Positions 11,378-21,443 of a stretch of 64,000 nucleotides of DNA are shown here, in pieces (position 1 is the first letter of the stretch; each line of letters starts with the position of its first letter). The stretch covers positions 6,262,001-6,326,000 of the forward strand of contig JALGAS010000001.1 in the NCBI GenBank assembly GCA_023078685.1. The letters run 5' to 3'. The notes beneath the pieces were generated by a model that was not told where the DNA came from, did no database searches, and saw only the letters and a program-made list of their open reading frames with translations. Position numbers and translations under genes: made by a program. This DNA comes from Neopestalotiopsis rosae (Eukaryota; Ascomycota; Sordariomycetes; Amphisphaeriales; Sporocadaceae).

Positions 11378-11797
11378 CATGAAGTTTTTGAATTAGCTAC
11401 TCAATGGAACTGCCTGTTGCATAACGCCAAGTATGACACGTTATCAAGAAGTATGGATCTAGCTTTATGATGCGTGACTTTAGTTTCACAGCATTGTTGT
11501 GGCGGTCAAGTTAAATGCACTGCGCGAATGCAGCAAGTTTAGTGTATCGTAATCCATTTCTCCCACTCAGTGCAAGATCTAGTGTACTTCTACAGATGCA
11601 ATACGAAGGCTATACTATCAAAACTTTTCGCCACCGATGGCTAGAAAAGGACAACTGAAAGATTGTTATTATGATAAGAGCTCATAGGGTACGTTTTTCT
11701 TTGTTCTCATCGTCAGCCGGTATGGTTTCTTATGTGAAATTGATATGGTTCCGGATTCCGAGACTAGCGCCATTCCTATAGCAGGTCTCTGGGGGTA

Positions 11798-11815
11798 GGC
11801 CGGACCTATCCGGCC
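11798..11815. promoter_or_regulatory. perfect inverted repeat GGCCGGA-N4-TCCGGCC
   Basis: The 18 bases read ggccggacctatccggcc: two 7-base arms around a 4-base centre. Paired CGG-type half-sites in inverted orientation are the usual target form of dimeric Zn2Cys6 regulators. The repeat lies 187-204 bases before the tyrosinase ATG. Confidence 0.45.
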
Positions 11816-11874
11816 CTTGCATACCTAGATCGAGTACCTAACCGTCCCTATGATCCGGTTCCACGGCACTAAGC

Positions 11875-11887
11875 CGGACAGGTCCGA
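11875..11887. promoter_or_regulatory. palindrome CGGAC-AG-GTCCG, GGTCCGA element
   Basis: cggacaggtccga contains inverted 5-base arms with a 2-base centre, and its right half is the GGTCCGA seen before other cluster genes. It lies about 115 bases before the tyrosinase ATG, the same distance as the 704 element from the UstY gene. Confidence 0.4.
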
Positions 11888-12001
11888 ACCAAAGTTCCGG
11901 CGCTGCAGCACGAACGGCGCAGGGCGCCAATTTGAACCACACTGAACAGTTCTGTGAAGCATATCTCGAGTGCAGGAAGACACCCTACCCATGATACATT
12001 G

Positions 12002-13399
12002 ATGTGTGCAGTTCGAGTTATGAAGTTATCATCGTCAAGAACTTGGGCCCAAATGCGGGCCTTCTGGTCCGTACCTTCAGTCCAAGAGACTTCGTACACA
12101 AGACTACAGTCTCACCTTGAAAGCAATGACACGATCGAGAAGCCACCGTCTGTGGACAGTGAGTCTTCTGATTATCACATACGACCTGCTGATACGTCTA
12201 GCCTTCGTGGCAAAAGACGCTTCAGCTATGTTGCGAAGTTGGCGTTATTGGTAGCCACTCTCGTTTTCTTCATTGCGGTCTTTGCATACTTGCGTCTTGC
12301 TGTCAAATCACCACAAAATACAAAATGCGTGGATCCAGTGAGAAGGCGTGAATGGAGACAATTGAATTCAACAGAACGAAGTGATTATATTACCGCTGTC
12401 AAATGCTTGCATGATCTTACTTCGAGGGTTTCTGGCCATGCAAAACTCTCAGACGATTTCGGTTGGACGCATTCCATGGCGGGAACATACAGTATGGACT
12501 GAACCTTTCTTACCATTCTTCTCATAACGTGGCTTCAGCTAACCATTCTCAAGCACATAATGCTGCGCCGTTCCTTCCTTGGCATCGGTACTTTATACAC
12601 CTTTACGAAAAGCACCTTCAACAAGATTGTGGGTATACGGGTCATCTAACGTAAGCTGCCTTACAATTTCGGTTCCAAACTACCTTTCCCATTTGATACT
12701 GATCAGTGTTACTTCTTCAAGTTATTGGGATTGGAGCATTGATTCTGATGATTTATTGAAGTCTGTCATCTGGGATCCGGTGACCGGGTTCGGAGGAGAT
12801 GGCCAAGGTAACGACACTGTCTATATTGGCTCCTGCATCAAGGATGGACCATTCTCCGATTATGTCGTGAGCTTCTACAACTTCACGTATAATCCTCACT
12901 GCTTGTCACGAGGAATCGGAAGAGACAACGGGCAACCGCACAGGTTCAGTGGTGCCGACGTTACCCCCGCAGCTATATCGACTGTGATGCAGGAAAAGAC
13001 ATTCTTCAATTTCTCTATCGCGTTAGAAAATGGGCCACATGCGACAATCCCGCATCTCGTCAATGGAGACTTCTTTTCTTTCGAAGCACCAAATGGTAAG
13101 ACCCTACCCAAACAAATTGGCCTGATTTCATTCATGTGCCAGCTACGAGAAATGGCTAACCAGAGTCGTCCGACCTAGATCCATTGTTCATACTGCATCA
13201 TGCCCAGCTGGATCGACTCTGGTGGAAGTGGCAACGAACTGGGCCGGGACGTGACACAGAGTATAATGGACCAAAGGAACGATACTCCAAGTTGATAGGC
13301 GGAATCGACGACGTACTACCAATGAGGGGTCTCGGTCCAGATATCACGATACGAGATACCTTTGACACACAGTCGGGTCTCTTCTGCTATACTTATTGA
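12002..13399 (+). CDS. UstQ-like tyrosinase with N-terminal membrane anchor
   Basis: Four exons (12002-12491, 12539-12650, 12722-13095, 13179-13399) give 398 residues. ATGs at 12002, 12020 and 12053 are all possible starts. A transmembrane helix (LALLVATLVFFIAVFAYL) precedes the lumenal catalytic domain. The copper A site includes SQAHNAAPFLPWHRYF, followed by YWDWS. Copper B includes ENGPHATIPH and DPLFILHHAQLDRLWWKWQ. The two His in GPHATIPH are spaced one residue wider than the usual H-x3-H, so the exact second CuB ligand is unclear. UstQ-type tyrosinases hydroxylate or oxidise the core Tyr and cooperate with UstYa/Yb in ether cross-linking. The membrane anchor places it in the same compartment as the UstY pair. 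Confidence 0.88.
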
Positions 13400-15231
13400 A
13401 AGGGAGACGTTGTAGAGAAAATGTTGTATGGGAACAAATTATCAATCAATTATGCTGTGTATTTCAGAGCCACAGTTCCCACGGTGCTTAAATCTGAAAG
13501 TCTACATGGAGTCTAATTAAGTGAGCATGGAACACAGAGAGAATGGTGATAATAGAAACGACAGTCATATTTTTAACATGAACTGATGGCTACTGGACCA
13601 CTATGTTGCAAATATGGCGACTTAACGAGGTGCTATAGGCTGCATTTGAATATTTGTGATTCAACTAATGCTCCTTTTAAACGACTATGGCCAGACTGTG
13701 CAACTGACACGCCGTCACGAGTTGCGACTTCGAGGGTGATAGGGCCATTCAATCTGAGGCTGGACAATAACAGAAGACAAGTAGACTGCGCCGCACATAG
13801 AGACATCGTCCTCCCACACAGTGCTCTTCACAACCGGTTTCGTAACCACCTGGCTCGCAATCCCTGCATCACATTAGATCGCGATACTGAGCTTTTATCA
13901 GATATGTTCTACCTTTTCTCTAGGGAGGCCGGAAGTTCGCTAGCTTGTGCTATGATGCTAAGCATGCTGAGAAGTAGCACAGTCGATTTCGTGGAAATAT
14001 ACATCGGTACGGATGAATGAGTCTTGTTAGGTCGTGATAATGAGTTGGTTGGGAGCAAACTAATAATACAAGAGAAAAACTATACTTCATCAAATTGGTT
14101 GAAATCGATTATTTTTATAATGATTGAGTAATCTGCGTATACGAGATGACCTGCACGAACCGTATACCTATCAGGAACTGAGACAGAAAAGTCTTTCTGG
14201 ATCAGGGACTTGTCTTCCATCGGATCCGCCAGATCCGGGACAGCTCCCTTGAATAAGACAGCCGATAGCAATCACTTCCTGTCATGATCGAAATTGTCAC
14301 GTATCCGACCGGATGGTTTTCCCCAGCACTCAAGCAACCTACGTCGTATGGCCAGGGGAATCGGATTCCAAGCGTCTAGTCTCAAACCCTCTAGTACACC
14401 GTACCCATGATGAGAAAGCTACAACCTTTGGAGATTATCAAGAACAAGCCGACCGGCAAAGGCTCGAGTCGCCTCCACACCTCGCTCCGTATAATTTACG
14501 ATAGCCAGGACTGACCCTACATGACCGATATTACGGAGCAGGCTGGGTTATGTATAATGGTGTAGAAAGTGAAGCGAAAGGGTGAAATCGCCGCTACCTT
14601 CCAGAGTTCTCCAGCTTGACGGCCTCTATTTCCGTGCAATGCGGGCAGCAATGTGCACTGTATTGCGTGGCTGGGGACTGCAAGAGCTCCAGAGCCCTCC
14701 ATACACGTATTCCACTGAATTAGCCACTAAAAAGTTCACTAAACATACTAACTGATTTCCCGGTCAACTAGATTCCGCTGTTCCCTTTTCTTTCTTTCTT
14801 TTCTTCCCAACAAAAGAGTTATGAGGGAAAATTGGATCTACTATCTATATAACACGAGCTTGCAGACTAGGACATGATTTCTAACGGATTTGTATATATC
14901 TAGGATGCACTATTACGGACGGAGAATTGGTCATTTTGATGGATGCAAGGCTTATTTGTATGACCAAGCGACTTTTGTCCGGGGGCACTTTTAGCAGGCA
15001 ACTAAGCCTTCCGAGCCCCGCAGTCACTGCAAAGCCCTATAAATATGTACCTAGGTATGGTGGGTATGTGTGTAGCTCCACTCGAAAACAATGTCGAATT
15101 GACGGAATAGAGAATGTCTATCTAACCACTTCGAATTATACCCAAAGAATGCGCAAATAATTTAGAATTTGAAACTTACCATTTCGTTCTGGAATCTGTA
15201 GAACATGACAAAGAACATCAAAAACATGCAT
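13400..15231. other. 1.8 kb between tyrosinase and methyltransferase
   Basis: There is no recognised gene. A 144-codon plus-strand frame (13586-14020) has no family, signal peptide or Kex2-like repeats that I can see, and I do not call it. A 12-base palindrome atccgaccggat at 14303-14314 again carries the TCCGA core. A TATA-like ctatatataac lies near 14845. Confidence 0.4.
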
Positions 15232-16655
15232 CTATACCTTGAGCTCAGCCTCCACAATCCCGTCTGCCCCCTGCTCTGGTGGCGGCCAAAACTTAACCAC
15301 CTTGAAACCCGCTTGATCAAGCAGCGCCTCCCATTGTCTTTTCGTGCGCTCCATGCCGGAGTTAAATGCCATCATAGTCATGTCCAGCATAGCAAAGAAG
15401 GACGATACTCCTTCTTCCGGGATGATCATTTCATGGAGAAGGAGCTTGGAATATCCAGGCTTCATGGCCTTTCTGGCCTGTTCCAGAATTCTGAGGCAGT
15501 ATTCATCGGACCAGTCATGCAGAATATGATGATAAAAGTATGCTCGGGCTCCTGAGATGCGGTCAGCATAATAGAGCAAACAGAAGAAGAATCGGGTCAC
15601 AACAATACCTTTGATTGGCTGCTCCGTAAAGAAATCATAAGCCACGAGCTCAATACTATGATCCATACCATTTAGGCTTTCGATTACACCATCCAGATCT
15701 TGCAAGATCAATTGTCCATGGTCCGGGAACTTTTCATGGAGCGCCAGTAGATCATGTCCCTTGCCTGCACCGACATCTACAAGAAGAGCAGAGTCTTGAG
15801 TAGCGCCATCAATCAGGCGTTCCCGTAGAGGATACCAGTCCACCCAATAGCTCCGGGCCCCCATGGTGTTGCCCATGAATGTGTTAAAGTCTTTAAAGAC
15901 TTGGGGAATTGACATGAAGAGCCCAAATGTGGTGAGCTTGGTTTGAAAAGCATATTGCATGAGTCCGTCCCTGGGGTTTGTCGGGCAACAATATCCGTAC
16001 TCCTTGAAGTACTTTGGAGCTTTCTGTGCAGCCCCGAGGATCATTTCACCACTACATGCAATGTTAGTGGATTTCCTGTCGCAAACCTCACGCCTATGCA
16101 CATTGTCTAGGTAACTTACACCATTCTGTGCCCTGCTGCGATCTCATCTCTCGCCATGGCTTGAGTGATTGGTGTGGCTCTCCACGCCCTCTCACCAGCC
16201 TCCTCGACGAACCCAATGGACGCTAACGGGCGCAGAACACGGACTGAACATTGATCAGAAAACATTGAATACTTCATGACTTAACCATAGTACTCACTGA
16301 TCATCAGTTCCTCGCCTCCTGACATTGTTGCCAGATGCTTCGAGCTGACAGGTCGGTCCTGGTCAACAAGGTGCTTAAAGAGGCCCATGTCAATAGCTAT
16401 CCTCGCGGCAACTGAGATAAATGGCTGAATATTGATAGTCAGCTAATGAAGTCTTACAGAATACACATGACTTGATGTTCTTACCGCAAAGGCTAGATCA
16501 ACAGCTGTAGTAGCAGGCTTCTCGAGTGAGGAAGCTAGCTGACGGCTCAATCGAAGCGCCTCATTCCTCGCATCTTCGAAAGCATCACCTTGGGTAGAAA
16601 GACAATCACGTAGTGCCCCCAATCTCCCAATGATATCTACAGTGCTCGATGCCAT
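15232..16655 (-). CDS. SAM-dependent O-methyltransferase
   Basis: Five minus-strand exons (16655-16485, 16424-16298, 16243-16120, 16051-15609, 15551-15232) give 394 residues, the normal length for COMT-type fungal enzymes. An N-terminal winged-helix dimerisation part (PFISVAARIAIDMGLFKHL) precedes the SAM site LLVDVGAGKGHDLLAL. The catalytic-base motif HHILHDWSDEYC follows, then LLLHEMIIPEEG. An intron must be removed between FFTEQPIK and ARAYFYHH to restore the catalytic region. At the edge of the RiPP cluster, it may methylate a phenolic Tyr hydroxyl of the product. Because no TCCGA element was found before it and a gap separates it from the tyrosinase, membership in the cluster is less certain than for the others. 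Confidence 0.85.
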
Positions 16656-19600
16656 GGTAATGTCAAAATCCAAATAGCGTAGAAGTCGGCGTGAATGATG
16701 AAAGAGTATCCTGCAGACTTGAGAGGTGTTGGATCAGATGAAGTGGAATTGACAGTCGCTATATACTTTCAAACAAGCGACACAGCCTTATGAGATTAGA
16801 GCAAACAGAAACCTCACGTTATAGAGAAAATCGCGTGTATAGTCCTCATTGGGACACATGCCTCCTGCAGCAGTGGGAGGGAAGTCCCGCACAGAACACA
16901 CCGAAAAAAGACCTCATGAATGATCATTAAATCGTTTTTGAAGATCTCCATGATTGGCCAAGACCACCCAAGATAAAATAGAGTTTCGATATCCGCATGA
17001 ATAAATCGAAGTCACGCCCTACATACCGTGGTAGAGTTATGCAACATCATCAGCCCTGCATGCAGAGCCTTATGCCGGGGTGTTTTTCGCCCCAAGTCAT
17101 ACAAATTCGGCCCCATGCGCTATCATAAGGCTTCACAACTAATCACTTTTGTGTACTCCGTACGCATGGTAGTTTTGTGTCTATACTGCAATCCTTCTCT
17201 TGGTTATCAAAAGTACCTACGCTGCTACGTGATGTTCCAAATGCCGGAAATTGGTATCCGTTATGCATGTGATACGCCGTGGCTACACTCAGTATTCAAT
17301 CTAGCAGCACTAAAAGTCAGGAATCCATTCGGAATGTCCATTCGGAATGTTGGTCAATGTCGAGTCGAAAAGGAAGCAGGCCTTGATGTCAGACGTTCCC
17401 TATCTTCTTTATAGTGCTTCGAGTCTAGCAAGCGCGCATTGACCAGATCCTGACCAGATCATTGGTTTTTCAGCATGATGACAACTGGTAGTAAACAGGA
17501 TCTCAGTTCTACACTGGATATTTATGAGGTACTCAAGTGCCTATAATACTGACGTTGAAACTTGTAGTCGCGTGATTCTTTCCCCACCTGATGGTAGCCA
17601 AGATATGCAGGGCGACCGATATGATAACCTTAGTGATGTGCTCTCTGCCCAGCCAAATCGCATTATGTGCACGGCCCATTCTCAGTACATATCAGGGTTC
17701 TTTGCAATTATGCGTCGCTTGGATTAGCCATGATTTGGTTTTCCCTTCGCTAACACAGGTGGTACTAATGTGACCATAGTGCAAGCGTTTCATAGTGACA
17801 GAATATGTCATTTACTCTTTTTTGTGTATCTCGGAACGGTCAGCGTGCGGGCTCACTCCCGGCTGGCCTTGAGACTTGAAATGCTTAAGTTGATGAACTT
17901 AGGTCATCAATTGCTCACTCGAGTTATGGAAAGTCTTCTATGTGCATGATGATGAAGACCCTTTCGAAATCACAGTGGTATTAGTTGCTGCGAAAGAATA
18001 TACGCGATCGTGTAGCGTCCACTTCATCCACAAGCCCACTACTTGTTCAATAATCACATACTTAAGTTGATTCCGAGGGCTTCCACCCGCCACGAAGAAC
18101 CCATCTAAATTTACGGGACATGGTACATGTAGCAAATGAAGATCATGAAGAAGCGACTAGCGGTCCTGGGAGGCACGGAACGCAGTGGCGCTCGGTAGCC
18201 GCGAGACATGCGAGGGGTTTTCTCTGCCGCTGCCACTAGTCTTAGGACTTGAGCCAAAAAGCAGTAAACCCAGGTTTTACAATAAATAGTAGAAGGGGAG
18301 AAGTGTAGCCGGCACGTGGAAGAACACAGAGGCTCGGAGAACTTGTGTTGTCGTTGTGTTGTGTAGAAGCGACAGGACAGACTTTATTACCAGCAGCAGA
18401 AGTAGATATAGGCACGGCATTCAGTCTTTTCAATTGCTCTGATGCTAACAACCAATATCGGGGCGAGGGTAAGTGTCTACAGCAGCGAATTAATCGTATC
18501 GCAGCGCCATTTTTGCATCTTCATAAATGGGATCGGAATGCTGTTCACCGCGGTGGTCACGGTCGTAGCGAGTGGCTCTCCTGAATTCCTATTGACCTAG
18601 ATACCATCCGAGAGCCTCTCTACCCGAGGTAGCGGCTTCTGATCACGAGCTAACACGAGGATGGGTCTGCTTTTCCTCGTCTTGTTGGCATACCAGCTTA
18701 CTACAGCATGTGAAAGACAAGACGAAAAGAGCATAGCGTAGATCAGGTGGACCGTTGTGTAGAATGCTGCACCATTCCCAGAGTGGAGAATATGTAACAA
18801 CAATAAGAACTAATTGCGGTAATTATGTGCCCGTTATTAGTCAACTCAACCCGTGAAGTTCTGTTCAGGGTCCAGAAAGATCGCTGCCTGCCTGGGGGTG
18901 GGGAGAGACAGCAGCAAGCTAACGGCAGCCCGGCTTCGCTAAAAAGCTTGATCTAATGTCATGTCGCACTATGCAACGGTAGGCCCGTTGCTCGGGGCGC
19001 ACGCGATCCAAGCTCCGGATTGGATACGACAAAAGTTTACTGCGCCCCTGAACATCATAGAGTGCCGAATTTCCGCTTGGCATTGGAGAGGAGGGTTTTT
19101 GCGTCTAGGCTTCCCCCGAAGGACTGCGCCGCTTGGCTGAAAAGTTCTTCTGATGCCAAGACTATAGCACGAGGCAGACAAGCAGCAGGGCCACTGAGGA
19201 TATAGCCCTCTGCTTTGCTATGGACGCTGGTCGACTGACGGACTTGAGGTTATTCAAAGAATGAACATCTTCGAGTACTCAAGCTTGTCGCGCTGGCTAA
19301 ATTGTCATTGCAAAAGGGATTGAGTACTCCTTACTGTATGGAAGGTCACCAACTGCCGCTTACCCGGCAGCTAGGTTGGCTGCATTAGGCAGTACGATGT
19401 ACACTCGTTACTGGTATGTAGTTCGCCTCAACAGGCTAAAGAGAAGCTAAACCAATACTGCGATCCTCAGCCAACGCACCCAACGTGCTAGCCAGGAGTA
19501 ATTATTGCAGTGCCATCACAAGCAGGTGGATTCTGTTCGAGAATAACACACATGGTACTAATGTAGGCATCTATTTGGAGACAGAGCGTTGAAACTTCCA

Positions 19601-19731
19601 TTCCTCAACTTTTTCTCCTTTCGAGGCGTAGTGTTTTGCTTCTTGTTGGCTTTCTATTGCATACTTTCTTTGCGTATCTTTCCATTCACTCATTTATATC
19701 AATAATCTCGCCGGATGAGCGTACTCCAAAA
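16656..19731. other. 3.1 kb gene-poor gap
   Basis: I see no gene. Open frames up to 128 codons occur on both strands but lack recognisable motifs. Tiny direct repeats occur at about 17332-17349 (ccattcggaatgt twice) and 17441-17461 (gaccagatc twice). The base composition shifts repeatedly, which could mean decayed transposon or gene remnants, but I cannot identify any. It separates the RiPP cluster from the TLC/HET genes. Confidence 0.4.
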
Positions 19732-20770
19732 ATGCCATCCACATCAGTCTTTCAAAGTGTCTCATCCATCGTCACAATTCCTAGACCATCGCCCAACATG
19801 GCCGACATTGTGCAGGAATTCCCCTCCATTGCGCCTCGAGACGCCAAGATTACTCTTATGAAACCTGGCGATATATCAAGAGACGGCACGGATCTAGCTC
19901 TCATTCTCACAGTCTCTATAATTCTTTATTCTCTTTTTGCTGCCATGCTACAACGTGGTCTACTTCAGAGGCTATACGGCGAAATTTACCAGACGCTGGA
20001 AGAACCCGTTCCCAAGGGTAACGAACGACAGCGCGTCTCTTTCATCTATCACCATATTGCTGCGATAAGCTTCGCCGCTATCCTACTTATTGGCGGGTAT
20101 CCGGCTGTTTCTTTCACTTGTGGTTCTGGGACTTTGTCGACACCGGTTGGTAGTCGAGCCACGATTGGAGACATGCTGTCGATCCTGCTCCAAGTCTACT
20201 GCGGCTATTATCTATTCGAAATCACCTTTCGGTCGAAATACATCAGCCTCATTGCATTGGCTCATCATATTGGTTTATTGATCATTGGCCAGACGGCCGC
20301 GTTCCTGGGGTCGCATGCATCCAGGGGCGAAGAGGGTGCAGAAGGGACAAAGGAGTTCTACCTCTGCATAGTCTGGGGTACGTCTTATATAAACGGCGCG
20401 CTGTGTATAACAGCACTGCGATCGTTGACTCATTCATATCACATGCTAACAATGCTTCACAGGCGCATTCGATTTAGCGACGGAACTTCCAATGCACATC
20501 ATCTTGATTTTCTGGCGCATCAAGCGGGACAACAGTCGACTCTGCTTCAAGATCGCATGTACCTGCGCCGCTTGGGTGACTGTCATGGCATTGGGCGAGA
20601 CAATTGTTACCGCCTGGCTTTTGAGTCAGTCGTGGGCGGGATGGCAATTGAAATGGCGGATTATTACACCCACTCTTTTTACTCTGTGGGTTTGTACACA
20701 GCTTTATGGTGCTACTATATTCTTGCGTATGGCAAAGCAACAGCGCAATTTGCATCGTAGCGGAGTATAG
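19732..20770 (+). CDS. TLC-like multi-pass membrane protein
   Basis: Two exons (19732-20377, 20463-20770) give 317 residues. The first in-frame ATG is at 19732; one at 19798 is also possible. Helices include TDLALILTVSIILYSLFAAML, a YHHIAAISFAAILLIGG segment, and DMLSILLQVYCGYYLFEITF followed by LIALAHHIGLLIIGQTAAF. The paired HH, the YYLFEI phrase and the helix order resemble the TRAM-LAG1-CLN8 (TLC) group, proteins involved in ceramide or lipid sensing in the ER. I cannot place it in a named subfamily, and the catalytic His of ceramide synthases cannot be assigned with confidence. No link to the neighbouring HET genes is known. Confidence 0.65.
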
Positions 20771-21443
20771 ACTAGCGATAGCCTCGTCATAGATTTCAAC
20801 AAGTGTCATAGATTATGTAGATTGTAATAAGACTGTATGAATATGGTAGACCTCTTTTACTGGAAAATGACAAGCCCCGTAGTGCCTTGACGACAGGGCA
20901 CTTAACTCGTGCTTCAGATCTAGGGTGCACTCTTCTCTGCGCGTTACCTTCGCAGATCCCTCCTGGTATCTCGTTGTAAGTCTCTCCGATATTCATCAAA
21001 CCTCATTGTTACGAAGCAGCTAAGAATGGGAAGTTGTTGAACAGTATGCTCAATGGTCAAAGGTGGGCTGAATAGTTTCTACACAACGTGCGCGCCGCCG
21101 CCAGTGGTCTTGGCGTTGTGCTGGAGTACCAGGAGCCAATCGTGGTAGAAGAGCTCTCAGGCAGCCAATCAACACCAAGTGCTTGCGGCAATGAGTTGAC
21201 CGTTTAGCGCTTGATCCTACGCGGAAGTTGAAAAACTGCCCAGTTCTTTCTCGCTGTTGGTACGCTGTGGAAGTCGCTCAGGACCTGGACCCCGCACCTG
21301 GTGAGGCTGAGTCCGCTGGCTATCTCAGCTCAATGGTAGGAGTGTTCAGGCTCGTTGGGTATTTCTCTCAAACCTTTGTGCTCGATCATTGGAGACACCT
21401 TCCACAAAACCACGGAATCAATGATGTATCTGTAAACGGGGTG
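20771..21443. other. intergenic upstream of the HET-ankyrin gene
   Basis: The frame of the next gene stays open upstream to about 21228, but has no ATG before 21444. The family start MAFTYAPL is there, so I treat this as upstream sequence. No other feature is seen. Confidence 0.5.

Larger units (their letters stand above)
11378..12001. promoter_or_regulatory. tyrosinase upstream region, CCGG-rich palindromes
   Basis: This is non-coding. The last 210 bases are dense in CGG/CCG triplets, including a perfect inverted repeat at 11798-11815 and a second palindrome at 11875-11886 that runs into GGTCCGA. Single CCGG-type sites also lie at 11854 and 11898. No gene is seen. Confidence 0.5.

Noticed and set aside
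13586..14020. 144-codon open frame between the tyrosinase and the methyltransferase, possible second precursor
   Set aside because: No signal peptide, no repeated Kex2-bounded unit and no known motif. Length alone is not convincing in this AT-balanced sequence.
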